Of a stretch of DNA of 64,000 nt, positions 43,965 to 54,857 are shown one piece after another; the first letter of the stretch is position 1, and each line of letters starts with the position of its first letter. The notes below the pieces were generated by a model. That model was not told the origin of the DNA. It saw only the letters and a program-made list of their open reading frames with translations, and did no database searches. Both the position numbers and the translations under genes were made by a program. The stretch is from Raffaelea ambrosiae (Eukaryota > Ascomycota > Sordariomycetes > Ophiostomatales > Ophiostomataceae). The DNA lies in contig PCDI01000005.1 in NCBI GenBank assembly GCA_002778195.1, positions 2,408,287 through 2,472,286 on the forward strand. The letters are read 5' to 3'.

Positions 43965-45871
43965 ATGGCTACCGTCTTCACCAACGAAAAGAAGACCGTG
44001 GTCACGGACTCATTCGTGGGCCGGACGTCCGACTCAGACAGCGACAACATCCCCGAGCTGGGCGCTCCCCGGGCCCAAAAGCGGTTCTGGTTCCAGCGCT
44101 CCAAGGGCTTCGACAAAGATGCCATTGCCACGCAGCCCAGCGTGTTCGACGACCCCGACTTGGCGCCCAAGTTCCATCCGCCCGACTTTTGGGAGAACAT
44201 CCACCGTTTCGATCCCAGCTTCCGCTGGACTTGGGGCGAGGAGGCCCGCCTGGTCCGCAAGATCGACTTCCGCATCATGGTCTGGGCCTGTATCATGTTT
44301 GTGGCTCTGGAGCTGGACCGTGCCAACCTGACGGCCGCGTTGTCTGACAACTTTCTCAACGACTTGGGAATGACGACAAATGGTGGGTTTCTTTTTTTCT
44401 CCCTCTTTTTGCGGAGAAGGGACTCTCTCACCTTTTCTCATGCTCTTTTCTTGAAACTTTCTTTCTCTCTTTTCTAACTCGTCCCTAGACTACAACCTCG
44501 GCAGCACGTTGTTCAAGCTGTGCTTCCTGATTGCCGAGCTGCCCTCGCAGCTGGTGTCCAAGTGGATGGGCCCGGACCGCTGGATCCCCATGCAGATCAC
44601 CATCTGGAGCGGCGTCGCCATGGCCCAGTTTGGCCTGTCCGGCCGCGCCTCGTTCCTGATCACCCGCAGCCTGCTTGGCGCTCTCCAGGGCGGCTTCATC
44701 CCGGACATCGTTCTGTACCTTTCCTACTTTTACAAGCACCACGAGATGTCCATCCGCCTGAGCTTTTTCTGGACCGCCATGAACATTGCCGACATCCTCT
44801 CCAATCTGCTGGGCTACGGCCTGCTGCATCTGCGCGGTGTCCACGGCCACCCGGGCTGGAGCTGGCTCTTTCTCATCGAGGGTAGGTCACGTGACCACAC
44901 ACACACACACACACATACATGCATATATACAAAGAACGACCAGAACAGAACAGAACTGGGCTCGACTGCTAACACGGCTTCTAGGTATTCTGACGCTTGC
45001 CGTGGGCATTTTCAGCTTTGCCCTGATGCCGGCGGGCCCGTGCCAGACGGCAAGCTGGTTCCGCGGCAAGAAGGGGTGGTTCAGCGAGCGCGAGGAGAAG
45101 ATCATTGTCAACCGGGTGCTACGCGAGGACCCGTCCAAGAGCCAGATGCACAACCGGGAGCCGATCACGCCGCGGCTGCTGTGGCAGAGTCTCAAGGACT
45201 TTGACCTGTGGCCGCTGTACATCCTGGGACTCGTGTTCCAGATCAGCGTGCTCCCGCCGGCGTCGTACATTACGCTGTCGCTGCGCAGCCTGGGCTTCGA
45301 CACCTTTGAGACCAACCTGCTGGCCATCCCGTACACCGTGGCCAAGACGTTCACCATGCTGGCGCTGACATACCTGGCCGAGGTGTGGAACGAGCTGACG
45401 TTCACGGCCATGATCCAGCAGATCTGGACGCTGCCGTTCCTGATTTATCTGTTTGCGGCCAACACGAGCACGGCCAACAAGTGGGTCATTTACGGCGTCA
45501 CCACGGGCCTGCTGTCGTACCCGTCGGCGCACCCGATCCAGGTCGGCTGGAACTCGCGCAACTCCAACTCGGTGCGGCTGCGCACCGTCTCGGCCGCCTG
45601 CTACAACATGTTTGTGCAGGCGGGTGCCATCATCGGCTCCAACATCTACCGGACGGACGATGCGCCGCGGTACAAGCGCGGCAACAAGGACCTCATTGCG
45701 ATCACCTCCATGAACTTGGTCATCTATGTCCTGGTCAAGGGGTACTACGTGTGGCGGAACAAGTCCAAGGCGGCCAAGTGGGACGCCATGACCGAGGAGG
45801 AGCGGTTGCACTACATTGAGAACACCACGGACGAGGGCAACAAGCGGCTGGACTTCCGGTTCCAGCATTAG
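43965..45871 (+). CDS. MFS transporter, anion:cation symporter (allantoate/vitamin permease-like)
   Basis: Three exons: 43965-44382, 44489-44881 and 44985-45871, with introns of 106 and 103 nt, giving 565 residues. The ~100-residue polar N-terminus is followed by about twelve hydrophobic segments, the first starting DFRIMVWACIMFVALELDRANL. ACS-family features include NDYNLGSTLF..FLIAELPSQL in helix 2, RSLLGALQGGFIPDIVLYLSYFY and the long loop with KKGWFSEREE before helix 7. Members such as Dal5, Fen2 and Vht1 import allantoate, pantothenate or biotin across the plasma membrane. The substrate here cannot be decided. Intron 2 holds a CA microsatellite. The ATG at 43965 follows a CT-rich leader and is the first in frame with protein-like sequence. 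Confidence 0.9.
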
Positions 45872-47108
45872 AGAGGAATGGGAAGCGAGTGCAGACAAAC
45901 ATGGGAGAACTTGGCAGACGATTGATACACTGATATATTATATGTAGTTCGAAGAATAGAACAAGCGAACAAGCAGAGAATCCGTTTCGCTATAAAGACC
46001 CTCGAAAGTGCATTGTGAACATAAAAAGGCCCGTCTCTGGTCCATGTATAGAAGAAAGACACACATTATAACTGCCTGTGTGAAATACTACATGGCCATA
46101 CGCAAACATTGACGCGCTCTCGCCTTCAACGTCCCTGCCGATCACAGCAGACACAGTGCCATTGTCAACGCCATAGGTCCAAATCGTCGGTATAGACTAC
46201 CACAGTCAATTCGATAAGAACATACACTTATACACACGACATACACCGGCTTCTAGCCTTATAGTCCTTTGTATCCCTGTGGAACTGTGTTGTCCACGTG
46301 CTACGGTGTCGTTTGGAGGGACAGTGCTCGCCCATGTGTGCACGTGACTACACACATTCTCCTCTTCTCTTCCCGGCAGTGAGCTGCCGTGCGTGTGTGT
46401 GTGTGTGCGTGCACAATTCGGGCATCCCGCCCTCCATCCCTCCTCTTCCCCTCACCTCTGTATGTGCGGGCTGACCGGTCACAAAATCGTATGACTGGAC
46501 CAGTGTGCAAACAAGGGGGGACGGGAGAGAGAGAAACTGGGCATGGAGAAAGGGCGCCGATGCGGATGATGTGCAGTTGGTGAGTACGATGATGGGTCTG
46601 ATGAAGAGACATCGATGACGGTGATGGATAGGAATTGATGAAGATGGATGATAGGAGCAATGGAATGGACTTCAATAGAGAGAAATGGCTTGCAATGAAA
46701 TCGACGCTTCCGTCCAGCGAAGAAGGAAGAGTATGGCCTGTGTGCAGTATAGTATGGTGATCGATGACCAGCAAAGGGACGGCGAATAGAGAAGCCAAGA
46801 CAGGCAAAAGAGGACATAAAAAATGCATGGATCTGTCGAGGTCGGAATGGCATTGGCATGAAGCGAGGGAAACGAAGGCATCACCACACGGGGGATGGAA
46901 TCACTGCAAGTTGAGCACCGAACAAAATAATGGACAATGCATCTTTTACTGGTTTGATTCACTATTCATCATCATACATACAATAATGGTTTGCGTCTTC
47001 CCTATGAACAGTCATCCCAGGGACTCTCTTGATGGTGTGCTATGCCATTTCATTTGATCTTTCTTCCTCCGCTGAACAGGGACCCCCTTTTCTTTGCTTT
47101 TGTATCTT
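45872..47108. other. Convergent intergenic region
   Basis: Between the permease and the small membrane protein. Open frames are short or lack domains. One minus-strand frame beginning near 46828 starts with a hydrophobic run, but its remainder is His/Thr/Arg-rich low-complexity sequence from a GT repeat, so I did not call it. Confidence 0.5.
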
Positions 47109-47429
47109 CTACTTTTGGTATCGCTCAATCCCAGCCCGGATCCGCCGGTCCATGCTCTGCGCCGCCCGCTCCATGTGCGGGTTCGCCAGACGGTCGACGT
47201 GGGCCATCGTGCGCTCCGCCCGCGGCGAGATGTGTTTCCGCGTGGCGTTCTGGGCCGGCGGCGTCAGGTAGTTGTTGGCGACGTGTTCCCAGCGGAGCCC
47301 CCAGCGGGCGGTCTGGCGGGCGACGGTCTCGGGGGCGAGGACCAGCACGAGCGGGACGAGGGCGGCGACGCCGCCGACGCCAAAGGAGACAATTTCCGAG
47401 GCGCGAGCCTTGGGGAGTCTGGCAGGCAT
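47109..47429 (-). CDS. Small one-helix membrane protein, unknown function
   Basis: Single exon, 106 residues from the ATG at 47429. A basic N-terminus (MPARLPKARASE) precedes one hydrophobic helix of about 20 residues (VSFGVGGVAALVPLVLVLAP). An amphipathic, Arg-rich tail follows, with HISPRAERTMAHVDRLANPH. Charge distribution and size would suit a mitochondrial or ER membrane protein, but I do not recognise a family. Codon use is GC-rich, like nearby genes. The upstream leader contains a long GT/GA microsatellite (about 47462-47516). Called a gene because of the clean ATG, the compact protein-like composition and the isolated position. Confidence 0.6.
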   Translation of the reverse strand: MPARLPKARASEIVSFGVGGVAALVPLVLVLAPETVARQTARWGLRWEHVANNYLTPPAQNATRKHISPRAERTMAHVDRLANPHMERAAQSMDRRIRAGIERYQK

Positions 47430-50400
47430 GGTGGTGGTGGTGAAGAGTTGGTATGAGAAGTGTGTGAGAGAGAGAGAGTGTGTGTGTGTGTGCGTGTGTG
47501 CGTGTGTGCGTGTCAATATGGTGGTGGTGCTTGTTGTTGTGGTGGTCCGTGTTGTGGACTTGGTCTCTTCTGTGGCACGGCTGGCGATGCGGTCAACACA
47601 ATGCTGCGTGCGACGCTGATGCCCAGGGCGGTCCTGACGGTACGAATCTTTGTGACGGCAAAGACGGACAGGCAATGGTATGCGAGACCGAGACGGTACA
47701 TATGAGAACGAGATGGATGGGGAAACGATGGATGGATGATGGAACCAGATGGGAAGAAAGGGGGGCCAGTTCATCTAACGAATCCAGAAGAGGGACGAGA
47801 GAAGAGAGAGAAAAAGAAGAAGGGAAATCATAAAACAGGGGGAAGACAGAGGCGGGCTGACCACACCCTATTAAAGCATTTGATTCTGCAGTTTTCCTGT
47901 GTGTTTTGTGTGGCACTGCAGGGCGGCACGCAACACTCACTCGCTCACAGAACGAGTACACATCACACACACACACACACACACACGCCCAGGTCCGGCC
48001 GCCAGGCAAGCCGAGTGGCCAAATCCAGAAGTGCGTCGGCCCTCCTCAGTTGGCTGTGGTCCATCCCACCCGTGACTGACTGACTTGACTTTGCTGTTCA
48101 TCTAGGCCGCCGAGTGCTCTGACACATACCCGATCAGCCGCTCTGGGAGGTGTGCGCGTTCGCTGCTGCTGATCTCTGCTGCGTTGTTGTGATCCCATGT
48201 CGCGCTTCACACTGTCCATCGCGAGACATCTCCATTCGCAGTCCCTCCCCCTTGGCTGGGCACTGTCCTGGTCGTTTCTCTCGTCGTCATCAACCTTTTT
48301 TTTTTTTTTTTTGGTTTTGCATGCGAGTCTCATTCATCCCTCTGCTGAGATTCAGCGTTGGACATAGGCGACCGTGAGCACAGGGCAGCCCGCCCACTTC
48401 CCCAGGTTCTTGCCAGTATTCCAAGCCCCCCCCTGCTACCGTCCAGACACGTCCTCTCCTGGATTTGTGGTCTGTGTTCCGTGTGAGCCTGGCTGCTCAG
48501 TAGGGCGAAAGTCGGGGTAAACGCCAGGCAAAGGCCAGGAAATGCCACCAGAGGTACTCGGAGTGGCTTGAGAAACAGAAAGAACCCTCATGGCAACATG
48601 GTAGAAAGCAGCCAAGCAAGACGTGCTTCAGGGCATTCTTTTCCACTGTTTGTGCTGTGCCGTTCTCCAAAAGCAAAACCACAGCCAAAAGCGCGTAAGC
48701 GAGGGGCCCGGGGATACTTCCTGGCAGCATACGTTGCACGCGCATCAGCCGTGTACATGGCATTTTCGCCCATTCTGTAATAATAGAATTCGTCCTCGAC
48801 CTGCTGGTTTTCACTTATATCGCCCCCCCTATCGAATCCGCTCGGCGGCCAGGACAGAGTGGGCCCTCCCCCAGACGACGCTAATTTGGCGCAGGACAAC
48901 CAGTGGCACACACGTCCAAGTAATAACGGGATGCGGGGTAACCGGGGGTTCTGGTTGGCACAATGGCAAAACAAGTGGAGCACAGGCTGATGTCATGCAG
49001 CCAATGAGAGCACCTGCAATCACCTGACCCGTGTATGTGCTCCCCGGTCTGGGGAAGTTCTCGTGCTTGCTTTTGGAGGGGAAAGCACATTGGCCATTCA
49101 GAAGCAGTCTCATTCTCTGGCTCGTTTGACCGCCCCTTCTCCATGGACCTGCCTATTCCCAACACCCCTCCCCCGACTTCCTGCCAGCGATCCTGTGTCT
49201 GCTCACCCACAAACACTGTCTCCCGTCATTGCCTCTTGGTCCAGCCCCCTCCCATCTTCTACTACCCAGTATGAAGGGTTGCCACAGTGCTACTGTGGCG
49301 TTGATCCTGTTTGTTTGGGGGCTTGTTGTATCAGTCCAGTATTCAGTGTCCACAGTCTGCATCCGGACCATGCCTACACTTTTGCCCGATTTCTGGGGCT
49401 GAGACTGGTCCCAAGAACTGTGTGGGCTGGTGTCTTTTTGGTGGCTCTCTCCGCCAAGGCTTGTCCTGTCCCGGAAAATTTGGGGGCGCCTGGAATCAGA
49501 GGGGAATCCCACAGACCCTCGTCCTGCTCCTTAGCTTCGATCTGGCTGCCGCTGGAAACTGGGGATTCCCTTCCAGGTCTCCACTTCCCCATACTTTGGA
49601 GTCCCCGGGTGTCTTGGGTCTCTGGTCCCTCTGATCCCACGGGCAGTATCTGTCTGGCATACTCGTGCTACGGCGCTGGCTGGTAGCAAAAGAAGAACGC
49701 ATCCACCCTCGCGTGGGAGTCCACTTTGCCAGACCCTATCCAGAAAGATTTGCAATGAAGATGCGTCTTGTGTGTGTGCCTAATTTTGAGGTTGTTGTGC
49801 GTGGCGATTCCTTCGGTACCTTAGTCCTTCTATGTCGACAGACTGGCCCTCAACTTTGCAATTCTTCTCAGTGCAGCCCCATTTGATGCGCGCAAATATC
49901 TGCACCTGTGCTTCGTTTCGAGTTTCCTGGATCCATTCCGTGTTGGTGGCTGGCCAGATTGCCTGTACGGGAAGAGGCTGCGCAATTAACACGCACGTGA
50001 ACCAACTGCTGACTGCGTTGGCTGATAAACAAGAATATCAACAGAAAAGTAGGATAAAAGCCTTGCTTCTATGCTTTTTTATCCTCGCCTGTCAGCATAG
50101 TTTGCTGGACAAACAATTCAAGAGAGGAGGATTGAAAAGGGGGGGGCCTGTGCGGTGTTGCCAGTGAAGGAAGGTCACTAAACGGGTCTTCCTTGAGCAC
50201 ACCTTTCTCATCGACTTCCTCAAGCTCCAAAGAGAGTGAAAGAAAAGACAAGAAACGCTGGACGTTGCGGAGAGAAGCAGTATTCGGACAGTAGTGGTGA
50301 ACAAGTCAAAAATCTCGACAGAAAAAGAAAAGGAGTGCAAAAAAGATTCGATAAAAAAAAAAGAAAGAAAAAATTTGCCCGAGGACAAATCGCCCAGCCT

Positions 50401-50612
50401 GGACTGTATAGGTCTCTCGCCAAGGGGCTGTGATACCGTTCTTCTATACAAAAGCTGCCCGCGTACCCAAGGGCTAGATCTAGATTCTTCTCTATAGATG
50501 TACATTTACAATACACGGCACCAAAAAGGTTGCCCCCCCCCCCCCTTCCCCAGGAAATTTACTCAAATTCAACCCCGGATCCGTGGCCAGTGATCGGTGA
50601 TCACAGACCGCT
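47430..50612. other. 3.2-kb intergenic region
   Basis: Begins with (GA)n(GT)n microsatellite DNA (about 47462-47516) in the leader of the small membrane gene, and later holds a T run near 48297-48312. Open frames at 48.5-49.7 kb overlap on both strands and show no domains. A purine-rich stretch lies near 50220-50380 and a C run near 50534. No gene is supported. Confidence 0.5.
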
Positions 50613-51983
50613 TTAAAAGGCAACAGCCGCGGCGAGAACCGCCAGGCCGGACACGGCCCAGAAAGCGGCCGGGGCGTTGATGCGGCCAGCGCTGACCGTC
50701 ACAACCGAGGATGAAGCACTGGCAGCCGAGGCGGAAGCGCTGCTGGAGGAGCTGCCCGAGGAGCTGTCAGAGGAGCTGCTGCCCGAGGAGCCGCTGGAAG
50801 TGGCGGAGGCGGTCGCGGCAGCGGTGGACTCGGCCGAGGACTCGGCTGTGGCGGAGCCCGACTGGGTGCCGGTCGCGGTGGCCGTGCCGGTGGTCGTGCT
50901 GTCCTTGGTGGCCGTGGTGGTGGAGCCCTTGGAGCCCTTGGTGGCGGTGGCGGTGGAGGAGGAAGAAGACGACGAGGTGGCCGAGGCGGAGGCCGAAGAA
51001 GAGGAGGACGAAGAGTCGTCGGTGTCAAAGGAGGTGGGGCAGGTCAGGTTGAAGTAGGGGGTGGTGGAGAGGTTGTTGGTGATGGCGAACTTGACGTCGT
51101 TGTCCGGGTTGGAGTCGCGGATGTTGTACCAGAAGGTGGGGGTCTTGTTGAAGAGCTTGCGGCAGCCGACCTCGTCCCAGTACGTCTTGGCGTTGGCGAC
51201 GCTGGGGATGGCCTCGTCCCAGTCGGAGCCGGTGGTGGGCCAGCCGGTCTCGGTGACCCAGACGGGCTTGTCGCCGGCGACGCCGACGACGGTGTCGTAG
51301 GCCTTGTCGAAGAGCGTGCCGGCGTTGTCAATGGAGTTGCCCTTGCCCGTCTCGTAAAAGGGGTACTCGTCGATGCCGATCCAGTCGACCGCGTCCAGCA
51401 CCGCCTTGTTGGTCGTGTTGGGCCACACGTCCCACGTGTCGACGTGGCCGACGGGCACCGAGGCCAGCCCCGTGTTGGCCACCGCCTTCTTGTAGTCCTG
51501 GATGAACTGCACAATCACGTCCGGGTTCGCGCCCACGCCCGACTTGTTCTCGATGCCCGTCGCCGAGTTGCGGTACAGGTCCTCGCTGCCAATGGAGATG
51601 CCAATCACCAGGTCCGTAAAGTCGCTCCCGTACGCCTTGACCGCCTTGGTCAGCGCGCTCAGCTCGTTGGCGATGCTGTCCGTGCCCGACGTCCAGATGC
51701 CCAGCAGGATGTAGGTCTGCGTGCTGATGGCCGCCTCAAACGCCTCGATCGGCGTGTCCGTGGAGTATGCCTGGATGTTGGTGTACAGCCGCACCGCGTT
51801 GAAGGTGCCCGGCGCCCCCTTGAGGTTCTGCGCCGTCGTGAACTCGGCCTCCCAGTCCGCCTTGAACTTGGCCGAGCGGTCGGTAAAGGTGCTGCCCGAG
51901 TTGAAGCCCAGGTAGTTCTTGGTAGCGGCCGCAGCCGAGGCCACAAAGGCGCCCGCGACGACGGTGGTGGAGAAGAAACGCAT
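50613..51983 (-). CDS. eglC: GPI-type GH17 glucan endo-1,3-beta-glucosidase
   Basis: Single exon, 456 residues from the ATG at 51983. The signal peptide is MRFFSTTVVAGAFVASAAAA. The GH17 barrel (about 22-340) starts YLGFNSGS and has the acid/base Glu134 in GISIGSED and the nucleophile Glu245 in WVTETGWP. Both are in the family positions. A Ser/Thr/Ala-rich stalk (about 345-430) and a C-terminal hydrophobic tail (APAAFWAVSGLAVLAAAVAF) after small residues fit a GPI anchor. The closest described family is fungal EglC, a wall-bound endo-1,3-beta-glucanase acting on wall glucan during growth and autolysis. The simple-sequence stalk is coded by repetitive TCC/GCC-type codons and gives long false frames on the other strand. 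Next to the Jen1 gene, same strand, about 1 kb apart. Confidence 0.92.
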   Translation of the reverse strand: MRFFSTTVVAGAFVASAAAATKNYLGFNSGSTFTDRSAKFKADWEAEFTTAQNLKGAPGTFNAVRLYTNIQAYSTDTPIEAFEAAISTQTYILLGIWTSGTDSIANELSALTKAVKAYGSDFTDLVIGISIGSEDLYRNSATGIENKSGVGANPDVIVQFIQDYKKAVANTGLASVPVGHVDTWDVWPNTTNKAVLDAVDWIGIDEYPFYETGKGNSIDNAGTLFDKAYDTVVGVAGDKPVWVTETGWPTTGSDWDEAIPSVANAKTYWDEVGCRKLFNKTPTFWYNIRDSNPDNDVKFAITNNLSTTPYFNLTCPTSFDTDDSSSSSSSASASATSSSSSSSTATATKGSKGSTTTATKDSTTTGTATATGTQSGSATAESSAESTAAATASATSSGSSGSSSSDSSSGSSSSSASASAASASSSVVTVSAGRINAPAAFWAVSGLAVLAAAVAF

Positions 51984-52994
51984 CTTGTTGACGGTGAATA
52001 CAAGAGAGGGAAAAAAAGAAGAAGAAAACAACAAGAAAACAACAAGAAAACAACAAAAAATGTCAAAACTGACACACACAACACAAAATTCACACAAAAA
52101 ATCTGAAAGGAGTGACTACCTGATAGGGTTTAAAAGAAGGGACCCAATGAGGATTTCAAGATGATGATGATAGAGAAACAAACAGAAAATAACAACAAAA
52201 CACGAGGCGAAGACCAGCTGGAAGACGCGAGTATTTAAAGATGTTTGGAAAAAAGGGGACAACCAAGTCTTGGCGTCGTTTCGGTGCCTGGTACGCTAGT
52301 CCTGGATCGGCCACTTGCAATTTGCTATCGTGGGTACTGTGTAATATCTTATGCTTATTTTTAGATGGCGCTGTCGAAATACAAGGACTCATGCATAACT
52401 TGGGTCTCACTCTGACTCTCCAATTCCTTCAGGCCTTCTACAAATTCCAGTCTCTTCCCACAGTGAAGACACCGAAAACAAAAAGAACAAGAATTGCAGA
52501 CTGTTTCTATGTGCTTCTCTTCGTTCATTCACATCAGAAGGCTCACGGGCTTCCTTTTTTGTTTTTTTCTTCAACTTAAAAAAAAAAAGACTCCCAAGAA
52601 AACCCCCCGAAAAGGCCTTGCACAGCCCCACGGTCGCCAGCGCGACCTACTCTCTCGCTCGTATTCGTCCTCTGGGCATTCCCTCCACTCGTTGTGCAGA
52701 TCCACGCTTCGCGTGTCCTAGCCTGGTGCACACCGACTTTAGCCAATCGATTCGTACGAAGATGAAAAGGTCATTGAAAAAGCCATAATTTGGGCCTCGA
52801 GGACACAGAGAATTTAATGTCTGCGATCTGGAGTTTTGCTAATTTTGGTATCTGGTATCCAACAGGACAAAGCGCGAAAAAAAAAGGGAATAAACAAAAA
52901 AAAAGGGTGAACATTAAAGCTACATCAAATAAGACTAGGAGAACCGTGTGGGCATTAACAGTTCTTCTTTCTGTCGTCTCAATTACCGCATCGC
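51984..52994. other. Promoter region of the GH17 gene
   Basis: The leader next to the ATG is A-rich on the + strand (repeated AACAACAAGAAA-like units near 52016-52056), so the sense leader is T/G-rich. On the minus strand, CTTTAAATAC near 52228-52237 could be a TATA-type element. No gene is supported. Confidence 0.45.
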
Positions 52995-54857
52995 TCAAGC
53001 ATGGTGGCCGGCTGTGGGCTTCTCCTGCGCCTCGGCAGCGCGCATAGCAGCGACATCCTCGAGGTCCTCCTCGGTCAGGGCCATACCCATGCGCTCACGA
53101 CGGTGGATAGCATCCACGATAGTCTCCTCACCGGCGACAGCGCGCAGGTCGGCATCATGGGCCACGTCAAACTTGCGGCGCAGGTGCTCGGGGCCAACAA
53201 GGGTCAGGACGATGACATAGGCGTACACACAGCCCATGAAGATGCAAATGACCTTGCCGTACTCGTAGCGGTGGACCGTGCCGTCGGGGGGGAGCGGGAA
53301 GCGCTCGCCAATGGTGGACTCAATGGTCGACGAGGCCGACGACACCAGGTTGCCCAACTGGTAGGCTGTGCCGACGACAAAGGTGCGGAAAGCACCCGGG
53401 CTCAGCTCCATCAGGTGAATGGGAATCACACCCCAGGCACCCTGGACGCAGAACTGCTCGAAGAAAGCGGCGGCAATGATGCTCTTGTTGGACACAAAGG
53501 TGTACGGGTACAGCAGGGCACCGCCAATGACGCACATGACAATAATGCTCAGGCGGCGACCAAAGCTCTGGCTGAGGTAGCCCACAACAGTACCGCCAGT
53601 CATGGCGCCGAGGTTGGCAACAACCTGGGTGACGGTGACGGCGTTGGCCGAGAACTTGTACTGGTTGGTGAGCATGGTCGGGTAGATGTCCTGCGAGCCG
53701 TGGGACATGAAGTTGAAGCCGGCCATCAGCAGAACCAGGTAGGTCAGGAGGAGCCAGTGGCGCTTCAGAGCGACCTTGCCCTCGCGAATAAAGGTGCGGC
53801 CGGCGCTGACGCCCTCATACTCCTTCGCTTCGCGAACAGCGGCGTGCTCCTGGTACGTCGCCGTCTCGGGCAGCATCAGGCGGAAGATGATGATCAGCAC
53901 GGGCGGGCACGCGCCAAACCAGTAGAGCGGGCGCCAGCCGTGCGACGTGGTGTTGACGAGGCCGCGGGCAAAGGCAGTGGCCAGGAGGTAGCCGAAAGCA
54001 TACTGTTGCGCGGTGGTTAGCAATTGCGCTTGTCCTTGCCAATTGGACGGAAGCGATGAGAGTCCCGTGTCAATCTTTCGGGGCGAAACTTACGCCTTGC
54101 TGGAGGATACCGCTCATGATACCACGAGCCTCCTCGGGCAGGTCTTCCAAGGCGGTGGCGGCAGCGTTGCCGTACAGACCACCCATGGCAATGCCGAAGA
54201 GGGCACGGCAGGCGAGGAACTGCCGGTAGGTCTGGCAGAATCCGGTGCCGAGCTCGAGGGCGATGAAGAGGATGTTGTTGACGACAAAGGGCCACTTTCT
54301 GCCGTATCTGTCGGCGGCAACACCAAAGGCGATGGAGCCAACAGACCGGAACATCAGCACGAGGGTGATGCCCCATGTGATATCCGTGTTGGTCTTGCCG
54401 AAGGTCTCGGCGAGGTCGGAGACGGTGAGTGAGACGGTGAAGAAGTCGAAAGCATCCCAGGTCTGGAGAAGTTCACAGTCAGCGACGATATGAAGACGAG
54501 TGAAAAAATAATAAAAAATAATAAAAAATAAAAGAGGAGTGGCTAGACAAAAAAAAAGGAGAAGTGCGAGAGAATAGAGCTTGATCGAGCTCAGTGCTCA
54601 GGCGAGCTCAGTCGAGCCCAGGCTGGAGCTTTGGGCGTAAAACTTACCCAGGCAATAAAGGCGACAGCAAAGAATGACCATTGGCGACCGCTGACAGAGC
54701 CAATGAGCTTGAATGGATTGGCGACCTTGGTCATGGGAGGTTTGAGCGTGCTGAAGCGGGTGGTAATGTACTCGCCGGCGGTCAGGCCCGTGTGCGGCGC
54801 ATCATCAGGGTGTTGCACCGGCGGGGGGGCACTTTCCGGCTTTTCGTAGTCGGCCAT
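52995..54857 (-). CDS. JEN1: Jen1-type carboxylate (lactate/pyruvate) transporter, MFS
   Basis: Three exons: 54857-54648, 54462-54094 and 54002-52995, joined in phase 0 through introns of 185 and 91 nt, giving 528 residues. After a ~55-residue cytosolic N-terminus, the sequence FFAVAFIAWTWDAFDFFTVS and DITWGITLVLMFRS matches Jen1. Later TYRQFLACRALFGIAMGGLYG and ALEDLPEEARG follow the same family. The signature N-x-x-S/T-H-x-S/T-Q-D-x-x-x-T is present exactly (NFMSHGSQDIYPT), in the seventh helix region. About twelve membrane segments are present. Family members are proton symporters for lactate, pyruvate or dicarboxylates at the plasma membrane, normally repressed by glucose; regulation here is inferred only. 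The ATG at 54857 is the first in frame with protein-like sequence. Confidence 0.93.

Noticed and set aside
49063..49686. 207-codon plus-strand frame
   Set aside because: Pro/Ser/Leu-rich without domain; start is not an ATG-led protein-like segment and overlapping frames exist.
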